Of a stretch of DNA of 64,000 nt, positions 56,083 to 64,000 are shown in pieces. The stretch's first letter is position 1, and each line of letters starts with the position of its first letter. Source of the stretch: Alentia gelatinosa (Eukaryota > Annelida > Polychaeta > Phyllodocida > Polynoidae); contig OX465592.1 of the NCBI GenBank assembly GCA_950022655.1, positions 5,984,044 through 6,048,043 of the forward strand, in the 5' to 3' direction. The notes beneath the pieces are model-generated. The model worked only from the letters and a program-made list of their open reading frames with translations. It was not told the DNA's origin and did not search any database. The position numbers were made by a program, and so were the translations under genes.

Positions 56083-57556
56083 ATGGGTCTACCATAGTTA
56101 TAATGGGTCTACCATAGGAGGGAAAGTTTACCATAGGGGGGATGGGCCTACCCTAGGGGAATGGGTCTACTGAAGGGGGGGGTCTACCATAGGGGGATGG
56201 GCCTACCCTAGGGGAATGGGTCTACTGAAGGGGGGGGGGGTCTACCATAGGGGGATGGGTCTACCCTAGGGGAATGGGTCTACTGAAGGGGCGGTCTACC
56301 ATAGGGGGATGGGCTTACCATAAGGGGGTCGGTATACCATAGGGGAATGGGTCTACCATAGGGGGGTGGGCCTACCATAAGGGGGTGGGTCTACCATAAG
56401 GGGGTAGGCTTACCATAGGGAGGATGGGTATACCATAGGGGGGATGGGCCTACCCTAGGGGAATGGGTCTACTGAAGGGGAGGTCTACCATAGGGGGATG
56501 GGTCTACCCTAGGGGAATGGGTCTACTGAAGGGGGGGGGGTCTACCATAGGGGGATGGGTCTACCCTAGGGGAATGGGTCTACTGAAGGGGGGGTCAACC
56601 ATAGGGGGATGGGTCTACCCTAGGGGAATGGGTCTACTGAAGGGGGGGTCTACCATAGGGGGGATGGGTCTACCCTAGGGGGGATGGGTCTACCATAGGG
56701 GGATGGGTCTACCATAGGGGGGATGGGCCTACCATAGGGGGGATGGGTCTACCATAGGGGGATGGGTCTACCATAGGGGGGATGGGCCTACCATAGGGGG
56801 ATGGTTCTACCATAGGGGGATGGGCCTACCATAGGGGGGATGGGTCTAGGGGGATGGGTCTACCATAGGGGGATGGGTCTACCATAGGGGGATGGGTCTA
56901 CCATAGGGGGATGGGCCTACCATAGGGGGGATGGGTCTACCATAATGGGATGGGTCTACCATAGGGAAGTTGGGTCTACCATATGGAGGATGGGTCTATC
57001 ATAGGGGGGATGGGTCTACCATAGGGGGGTGGGCCTACCATAGAGAATGGGTATACCATAGGGAAGTTGGGTCTACCATATGGAGGATGGGTCTATCATA
57101 GGGGGATGGGTCTACCATAGGGGGGTGGGCCTACCATAGGGAATGGGTCCACCATAGGGAAGTTGGGTTTACCATATGGAGGATGGGACTATCATAGGGG
57201 GATGGGTCTACCATAGTGGGGTTGGCCTACCATAAGGGGGAAGGTCTATCATAGGGAAGTTGGGTCTACCATATGGAGGATGGGACTATCATAGGGGGAT
57301 GTGGGGTTGGCCTACCATAGGGAGGATGGGTATACCATAGGGGGGGTAGGTCTATCATAGGGAAGTTGGGTCTACCATAAGTAGGATGGATCTACCATAG
57401 GGGGGATGGGTCTACCATATTGGGGTTGGCCTACCATAGGGTGGATGGGCCTACCATAGGGGGGTGGGCCTACCATAAGGGGGTGGGTCTACCATAGGGG
57501 GGTAGGCTTACCATAGGGAGGATGGGTATACCATAGGGGGGATGGGAATGCTATAG
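56083..57556. repeat. Minisatellite of about 20 bp, GATGGGTCTACCATAGGGGG
   Basis: About 70 units with many variants (GGAATGGGTCTACTGAAG, GGGATGGGCCTACCATAG). Higher-order repetition of two or three variant units is visible at 56130-56650 and 57000-57370. It lies upstream of MyD88. The 71-codon frame at 56463-56678 is an array artefact. Confidence 0.95.
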
Positions 57557-57960
57557 GGTTTTGTCTCAGTTATTTTTACTCTAGTAAGAATCCCAGGATA
57601 TTCCTAGTCCAACAGGACAAATAAATACACAATGTTACCATGATTTTCATCGGCGTGGTCGTGTTCACCGCATAGCTGACACGTAGTAATACTCTGCAAC
57701 AGCAAGGCGTATTGCGAAGTGTCAACTACAAGGAGAATACGGCCACACAGATCCAAATCATCGCAATGTATTTATTAGGGTACTCGCCTTTTGACTATTT
57801 ATTAGGAAGAAATCTTATGAATAATTAGAAATTCAACACAAGCGCCGTGCATTGCGTATATAAAATAGTTCCTGTAATGCCTGTCAGGTGGCAAAAAAAG
57901 CCATATTTTCCTGGGGAAAAGCCTATTTTCCTGGGAGAACATGGCTTTCCAGAATCTAAT
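57557..57960. other. Spacer between two arrays
   Basis: About 400 bases of unique-looking sequence with no supported gene. Confidence 0.4.
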
Positions 57961-57964
57961 CAGT

Positions 57965-59628
57965 AGCAATCTGTAGGCTCCATAGCCTTAGTATGAAGAC
58001 TCTGTATTAGGTGGGTAATAATAGTGATCTGTAGGGTCCATAGGCTTAGTATGGAGACTCTGTATTAGGTGGGTAATAATAGTGATCTGTAGGCTCCATA
58101 GACTTAGTACGGAGACTCTGTATTAGGTGGGTAATAACAGTGATCTGTAGGCTCCATAGGCTTAGTATGGAGACTCTGTATTAGGTGGGTAATAATAGTG
58201 ATCTGTAGGGTCCATAGGCTTAGTATGGAGACTCTGTATTAGGTGGGTAATAATAGTGATCTGTAGGCTCCATAGACTTAGTACGGAGACTCTGTATTAG
58301 GTGGGTAATAATAGTGATCTGTAGGCTCCATAGGCTTAGTATGGAGACTCTGTATTAGGTGGGTAATAATAGTGATCTGTAGGCTCCATAGACTTAGTAT
58401 GGAGACTCTGTATTAGGTGGGTAATAATAGTGATCTGTAGGCTCCATAGACTTAGTATGGAGACTCTGTATTAGGTGGGTAATAATTAATAGTGATCTGT
58501 AGGCACCATAGACTTAGTATGGACACTCTGTATTAGGTGGGTAATAATTAATAGTGATCTGTAGGATCCATAGGTTTAGTATGAAGACTCTGTATTAGGT
58601 GGGTAATAATAGTGATCTGTAGGCTCCATTGGCTTAGTATGAAGACTCTGTATTAGGTGGGTAATAATAGTGATCTGTAGGCACCATAGGCTTAGTATAG
58701 ACACTCTATATTAGGTGGGTAATAATAGTGATATGTAGGCACCATAGGCTTAGTATAGACACTCTATATTAGGTGGGTAATAATAGTGATCTGTAGGCAC
58801 CATAGGCTTAGTATGGACACTCTGTATTAGGTGGGTAATAATAGTGATCTGTAGGGTCCATAGGCTTAGTATGGACACTCTGTATTAGGTGGGTAATAAT
58901 AGTGATCTGTAGGGTCCATAGGCTTAGCATGGAGACTGTATTAGGTGGGTAATAATAGTGATCTGTAGGCACCATAGGCTTAGTATGGACACTCTATATT
59001 AGGTGGGTAAAATAGTGATCTGTAGGCACCATAGGCTTAGTATGGAGACTCTATATATGGTGGGTAATAATAGTGATCTGTAGGCTCCATAGACTTAGTA
59101 TGGAGACTCTGTATTAGGTGGGTAATAATAGTGATCTGTAGGCTCCATAGGCTTAGTATAGACACTCTATATTAGGTGGGTAAAATAGTGATCTGTAGGC
59201 ACCATAGGCTTAGTATGGAGACTCTATATTAGGTGGGTAATAATAGTGATCTGTAGGCTCCATAGACTTAGTATGGAGACTCTGTATTAGGTGGGTAATA
59301 ATAGTGATCTGTAGGGTCCATAGGCTTAGCATGGAGACTGTATTAGGTGGGTAATAATAGTGATCTGTAGGCACCATAGGCTTAGTATGGACACTCTATA
59401 TTAGGTGGGTAAAATAGTGATCTGTAGGCACCATAGGCTTAGTATGGAGACTCTATATTAGGTGGGTAATAATAGTGATCTGTAGGCTCCATAGACTTAG
59501 TATGGAGACTCTGTATTAGGTGGGTAATAATAGTGATCTGTAGGCTCCATAGACTTAGTATGGAGACTCTGTGTTAGGTGGGTAATAATAGTGATCTGTA
59601 GGCTCCATAGGCTTAGTATAGACACTCT
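57965..59628. repeat. 58-bp minisatellite, about 29 copies
   Basis: The unit is TAGGTGGGTAATAATAGTGA, then TCTGTAGGCTCCATAGGCTT, then AGTATGGAGACTCTGTAT. Variants (CACCATAGG, GGACACTC, GGTAAAATAG) recur in blocks, so larger segments have been duplicated. A remnant continues at about 59848-59925 beyond an insertion. Confidence 0.95.
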
Positions 59629-59847
59629 AAGGCAAAGGTTACCAAATCTCCTGTACTGATATGTTATGCTTTGTGTATTGTCATGTAGTATTGTTATGTG
59701 AGTTTGTGTTCCATGACTTTGTATCTGTCCTCTAAGTGTTTCTTTTGTGAACCTGAATGGTTCTTGGCGACCCATGATATGGAAGATCGGTAAAGGATTT
59801 ACCGAATGTCACTTTTGTGGTCAATAAACTCTTACCAACAAAAAAAA
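59629..59847 (+). mobile_element. Retroposed 3' fragment inside the 58-bp array
   Basis: About 219 bp of unrelated sequence interrupts a unit after GACACTCT. It ends with AATAAA (59823-59828) and an A-rich tail (CCAACAAAAAAAA), after which array sequence resumes at TATATTAGGTGGG. This is the structure of a short LINE tail or processed transcript. The source is not recognised. Confidence 0.65.
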
Positions 59848-59925
59848 TATATATTAGGTGGGTAAAAATAGTGATAGACATAGACTTAGTATGGATACTC
59901 CTTATTCGGTGAGTAATAAAATACG

Positions 59926-60129
59926 TCAACACCATTGAGTGACGCCTGCACGGAACACCGACCTGAATTCTGGTAAACACTGTGCATTGACTATTAAAGT
60001 AGGGCAGCAGGTTCACCAGAGTCCACAGTGCTCACGTTATAATTTCATGCAGAGCTTCAGGACCATCCTTCATCCTGTTCCACATTGAACTTTGCTCACA
60101 TAGCTGTGTGCTCAGTATTACATAAAAGC
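59926..60129. other. Non-coding spacer
   Basis: No recognised gene or clear repeat. Confidence 0.35.
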
Positions 60130-60275
60130 ATGCTTAGTGTGACTGAATGAAATCTGTTCCGAGGAAATATTCACCGAATTCGAAGAACGAGGTGAATATT
60201 TCCAACCAAAACAACAAGGAACAGATGTAATTCAACCTCACTCACTATGTCTCCTTATTAGAGCGTGCTTGCACG
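60130..60275. mobile_element. Foldback MITE (TCTGTTC hairpin family)
   Basis: The left arm CTTAGTGTGACTGAATGAAA, with TCTGTTCC, pairs with the right arm GGAACAGATGTAATTCAACC and CACTATGTCTCC. The centre contains GAATTCGAAGAACGAGG. It has the same layout as 63445-63585. A half copy lies at 56015-56085. Confidence 0.7.
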
Positions 60276-60284
60276 TGATATACA

Positions 60285-60425
60285 TCATCTAGAGACCTAG
60301 AGGTTAGAGTGGTCACATATATATATACTTTCAGCATGCTGCCAGAAAACTATCCCTTCACTATTTATGCGTGCTATCCACTATGATAGTGTGAAAGGAG
60401 CAGGGTGCCAGTGCACGCTCATTCA
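60285..60425. repeat. Dispersed repeat of about 140 bp
   Basis: AGAGTGGTCACATATATATA followed by AGCATGCTGCCAGAAAACTA and TGATAGTGTGAAAGGAGCAG matches 8430-8560. Confidence 0.65.
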
Positions 60426-60459
60426 TCAATGATGAACATTCTTTTTGCTCCTAGTTATT

Positions 60460-60830
60460 GTGTACCTGGAAATGATTAAAAATGCCATTTGAAGCTCACT
60501 AAATATCAGAATGGCAGTGGTAACATGGTGCGGAGGGATATATGAATATTCTTTCGTCACTCAGTGATAAACGGAATCTGTACTCCTGGTCAGTACAAGT
60601 GAGATATTTGCCCATGGGTATATAATAATATATAGAAACTGTATTCCTGTGCTTACGAATCCGTTTTTGCTGGACGTTCAAAACGAGGTGTTTACACTGA
60701 GTTTCTAACGTACAGCAAAACCGGCGAGGTACCGAAAGATTACCAATAGAGGTATACTGTTGATATATCACAATATACCTCAAAAACATTAAGATATTTA
60801 CCTTATTTTAGACATGCGAGCCATTGGTAA
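60460..60830. mobile_element. TATATACC-family MITE
   Basis: TGTACCTGGAAATGATTAAA to GGGTATATAATAATATATAG corresponds to 45225-45390. It carries GCTCACTAAATA and CTCCTGGTCAGTA blocks. A further hairpin (AAACTGTATTCCTGTG onward, CAAAACGAGG core) continues to about 60790. Confidence 0.55.
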
Positions 60831-61147
60831 TCGGACTTAGACACACAGCAGTCGTAACGTAGATTCTGCCTTACCTCTAAAACTCAGGCAGGAAGCCTAT
60901 GAATGTCTATGAAAGATATGATCTGATTGGAAGTATTCCACTCATCGGTATATGATACTATACTGTTGTATGTATCTGACGGCGAAGAATGCTTGGTAAG
61001 GTGTAGGCTGCTATACCACCTGACGAGGCATGCACTAAATAGACCATGACATATAGCAAGGCCAATCTATATCGCGACTTTCTCTCAACCATGGCAGAAT
61101 ATTTACTCGTGGGGGCACTTGTGAGTCTGCTAAGGATTTACCTTTAC
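60831..61147. other. Non-coding, no recognised feature
   Basis: Short flank of the inverted-repeat element; no gene is supported. Confidence 0.35.
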
Positions 61148-61559
61148 TATATACCCATGCCGTATTTATATATACTGTAAATACGTACCGTTTCGGCATA
61201 TGACGTAAATATACTGAACGACCGCTGGTCCGTACACTAAAATACGGACCACCTTGTCATACACGTTTATTAAGAAATTGGTTGTTGTACCAAATGAAAT
61301 TGATAATCTTTTTAAATTTCGGGTATATAGTAAATACATAACGTCCAACCATGCTTGTGCAAGTCACAGAACTCGATGATAATTTACCTTTTGTATGAAA
61401 CTCGGCATAAATGCTTCGGTCTGTACAAACTGTAAATTGGCATCTCGTTCTGTGACTTGTACAGAATGGTCAGGACGTTCTATATAAGTATTTACCATAC
61501 ACCCGTACACCCGCACATACTTCTAATAGTTACGTACTGCTACTCCCGTTATTATTACC

Positions 61560-61860
61560 TTTATTATAAGACCTTACCATTATCTACTGACAATTCGCTA
61601 ATACCTTTTTACTATCACACCATTCACCATTACCTATCTACTATCACCATTCACCATTACCGTTCAAATATCACCATTCACGGTTACATCTCGTAGATTC
61701 GGTCAAATCCAAAGTAAGTCTAATTGAACACATTGGACGTTAAACTACAAAAACAAACAAACAATTCACCATTACCTTTCCACTATCACCATTCACCATT
61801 ACAGTTCCACTATCACACTTCATCATTATCTTTCCACCATTACCATTCACCATTTAAGTC
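61560..61860. repeat. Degenerate CACCATTACC simple repeat
   Basis: Tandem CACCATTACC, CACTATCACC and TTCACCATTACC units. Similar sequence resumes at 63612-64000, outside the inverted-repeat element. Confidence 0.85.
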
Positions 61861-61914
61861 TGATAGAACATATTTGATAATTTTTATATACCGGTGCACG
61901 AATGTCTCATATAT

Positions 61915-63039
61915 GGTCAATTCTCCCAGATCGTGATCGATGGCCCACGTACGGTGACCTATAATTCAAAGGGTCGTTTTCATAGCTATAAAACATTTTA
62001 TAATATCAGAAATTATATTAGTGTCTGTAGAAATGACAGATCTACCAGGGGAACCCCACTTTCATGTACCTATATCGATAAAAAAAATTGATAAACCCCT
62101 AAAATAGGCATTTTTTAGCTCAAATTCATAGGTGAAACCTATATAACCAGATTTTGAAGACCTCTTATAAATTTGTAACTATATATATTTATCTATTCTG
62201 AATGTGGGATACCCACGAATGTGTTGCAGAACATATAAATTATAATAAATATTGAGATGGGGAAATCTATATATAGTCTAGGTGTAAAAAATCAGTGGTG
62301 AAGGGTATGTCACCGTACATGGGCAAGCCACATTAAAAGGTACAAAAATTATAGAAAAGTCCTTTTTTGGGTACTTTTTAGTCCTTCAAGTAAAAGAGGT
62401 ATGTGTACAGGTTTCATAAGATCTGGAGTGTATAAAGTAATCCTTCCATCAAATATACCACAGTTAAATGAACATGGGTGGTGAACTTTATTTGGTCACC
62501 GTACATGGGCAGAACTTATTAGGTTTTGCTTATGTAAGGAAGAAGATTTACAATATTATTGAATAATTTTTTATACATAAATAGAGTATAATGGAACCAT
62601 TAACATCTGCAATTTGCAAGGACTTCAGGCATGTTAATGCCAAGAAACATATATGTCTTTTTATTTATGTCACCGTACGTGGGTCGGTCACCGTACATGG
62701 GCATTATGTTCAAAATAATATTAATCAACTTTAATTTTCTCAATATGATTAGAGATTCATTTTCTGATAATGAAAATCTGATTCTGCTAAAAATTAACAA
62801 CCAATATTTACCCTAAACCTCATTGAACCCACTTGACCACGTACGGTGACCTATAGGTTATAAGGTTAAATCTATTCAGCTAAAAAAAATAATTTCCAAT
62901 AAAGATTAGTGTTCCCAACATTTACCCATGTAAGGTATTGTCTCCTACTATATATTTCCACTTCTTTTATCAAGATATAACTAGTTTGAATTTTTGGTCA
63001 CCGTACATGGGCATCGATCACGATCTGGGAGAATTGACC
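61915..63039. mobile_element. 1125-bp transposon with 44-bp ends and internal 17-mers
   Basis: The terminal inverted repeats (61915-61959 and 62996-63039) start GGTCAATTCTCCCAGATCGT and end with the motif GGTCACCGTACATGGGC or its complement. They are flanked by ATATAT at 61909-61914 and 63040-63045. The 17-bp motif also occurs inside at 62309-62324, 62494-62510, 62669-62684, 62686-62702 and, reversed, at 62835-62851. There is no open frame above about 66 codons, so the element is non-autonomous. The repeated motif is probably a transposase binding site. I do not recognise the superfamily. Confidence 0.8.
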
Positions 63040-63424
63040 ATATATGCCCTACTAGTAATTATATAGAATGTCCTGAACATGCTGTACAAGTCACAGAATG
63101 AGATGGTAATTTACGGTTTGTACGGACCGAGGCATTTATGCCGAGTTTATGACGTGTATGGCAAGGTGGTTCGTATTTTTGTGTACGGACCAGCGGTCCG
63201 TACAGTATTTTTACGTCATATGCCGAAATGGTGCATATTTACAGTATATATGGCATGGGTATATAATAATAATTTCATTCGTCCACTCTGTGGCGTACTA
63301 TATATAAAACTACCCTCCGTATCACGTGACCAGTAGAGGTTCACATTCTTGGAGTGGTTAGTCATTTCGCTGGCTGAAAGTCAATGAAATTTTAAGTTCC
63401 AAAATGGTGTTTTAATTAAATACC

Positions 63425-63595
63425 AGTATATAATAATAAGGAGGCATGGTGAGTGTACCTGAATTGCATCTGTTCTTCGATATTTTGGTTGGAAATACAC
63501 ACCTTGTTCTTCGAACTCAGTGAGTATTTCCGACCAAAACATCTCTGAACAGATTTCATTCAGGTGCACTAACCATGCCTCCTAATATTGAAAAA
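63425..63595. mobile_element. Foldback MITE, nearly perfect hairpin
   Basis: The left arm GGAGGCATGGTGAGTGTACC, with TGAATTGCATCTGTTC, pairs with GAACAGATTTCATTCAGG and TGCACTAACCATGCCTCC. The inner arms include TATTTTGGTTGGAAATAC against TATTTCCGACCAAAACAT. Decayed copies are at 6885-7070, 45138-45214, 56015-56085 and 60130-60275. Confidence 0.8.
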
Positions 63596-63611
63596 CCCCA
63601 ACAAACAATAA

Positions 63612-64000
63612 AAAAAGATTCACCATTACCATTCAACTATCCCCATTCACCAATACCTTTCCGCTATCACCATTACCTATATACTATCACTATTCACCAT
63701 TACCTATCCACAATCACGATACACTCACAACATCTCCATTCATTACTACCTTTCCATTATCACACTTAACCATGACCTTCACCATAACCAATTACCATTA
63801 CCTATCCACAATGAAGGTTGACCATTACCTATCCACTCACATCATTCAACTTTACCTATCCACTATCACACTTTACCATTACCTTCACTATTACCATTCA
63901 CCATTAACTATCGGCTATCAAACTTTACCATTACAGATCTACCATACCACTAGTGACCATACAGATCTATGTACCACTAGTAACCATACAGACCTACCAC
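63612..64000. repeat. Degenerate CACCATTACC simple repeat, second block
   Basis: Units of CACCATTACC, TATCCACTATCAC and CACTTTACCATTACC continue to the right edge of the window, ending in ACAGATCTACCA-type units. Confidence 0.85.

Larger units (their letters stand above)
61148..63265. mobile_element. Large inverted-repeat element of about 2.1 kb
   Basis: The left arm begins TATATACCCATGCCGTAT and the right arm is its complement, ending GGCATGGGTATATA. The arms match for about 210 bp with scattered mismatches, through GACCGCTGGTCCGTACA and GGCATAAATGC(C/T)TCGGT to CTGTGACTTGTACAG. The left arm has an extra 120 bp or so at about 61269-61392 that is itself part-palindromic with the adjacent sequence. 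The interior holds a simple array and the 1125-bp element. The outer ends match the TATATACC MITE family. There is no transposase. Confidence 0.75.

Noticed and set aside
57965..59628. Possible CRISPR array
   Set aside because: Units are contiguous near-identical minisatellite repeats without unique spacers, in a eukaryotic context.

Overview
The window is nuclear DNA of an intron-rich animal, most likely a marine invertebrate. It has spliced metazoan genes with GT-AG introns and several minisatellite arrays. It also holds many small foldback DNA transposons, a tRNA-derived SINE, LINEs and one complete LTR retrotransposon. I cannot assign a phylum with confidence; amphioxus-like, molluscan and other invertebrate genomes all fit.

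Three cellular genes are recognisable, all on the minus strand. (1) The first exon of a WDSUB1-like WD-repeat gene lies at 5.4-6.1 kb, with a CpG-rich, CRE-bearing promoter region behind it; the rest of the gene runs off the left edge. (2) A complete three-exon major-facilitator transporter of the MFSD4/NaGLT1 type (470 aa) lies at 27.3-29.7 kb. (3) A complete five-exon MyD88 gene lies at 46.4-55.9 kb. Its exon phases all agree and give a 639-aa protein of death domain, short intermediate domain and TIR domain. It has two long additions not found in vertebrate MyD88: a His/Thr/Pro repeat tract before the death domain and a Ser/Pro-rich C-terminal tail. Genes 2 and 3 are joined here from splice sites and phases read by eye.

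The largest mobile element is a Ty3/gypsy-type LTR retrotransposon at 14946-27198 (minus strand). It has two 532-bp LTRs differing at about ten positions, a primer-binding site matching tRNA-His, and decayed gag and pol. An unusual region of about 5 kb between integrase and the 3' LTR carries further ORFs: a C2H2-like zinc-finger protein and a 432-aa RS/Lys-rich protein. It sits 112 bp beyond the stop codon of the MFSD4-like gene. An apparently intact LINE ORF (936 aa, endonuclease plus reverse transcriptase) lies just upstream of that gene at 30.4-33.2 kb, and tails of two other LINE copies lie at 34.3 and 43.3 kb.

Much of the rest is repeat. The arrays have units of about 53 bp (1.6-2.75 kb), 16 bp (38.1-39.15 kb), 72 bp (47.3-47.6 kb), 54 bp (53.25-53.7 kb), 20 bp (56.1-57.55 kb) and 58 bp (58.0-59.6 kb). 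At least eight MITE families are present, several with clean target duplications (TA, TTA, TTAA, ATATAT). At 61.1-63.3 kb an 1125-bp element with seven copies of a 17-bp motif is nested inside a larger inverted-repeat element. Several minisatellites abut or overlap exon edges. The 54-bp array is the most interesting: each unit repeats the MyD88 exon 2 splice acceptor, and use of most of these decoys would bring an immediate in-frame stop.
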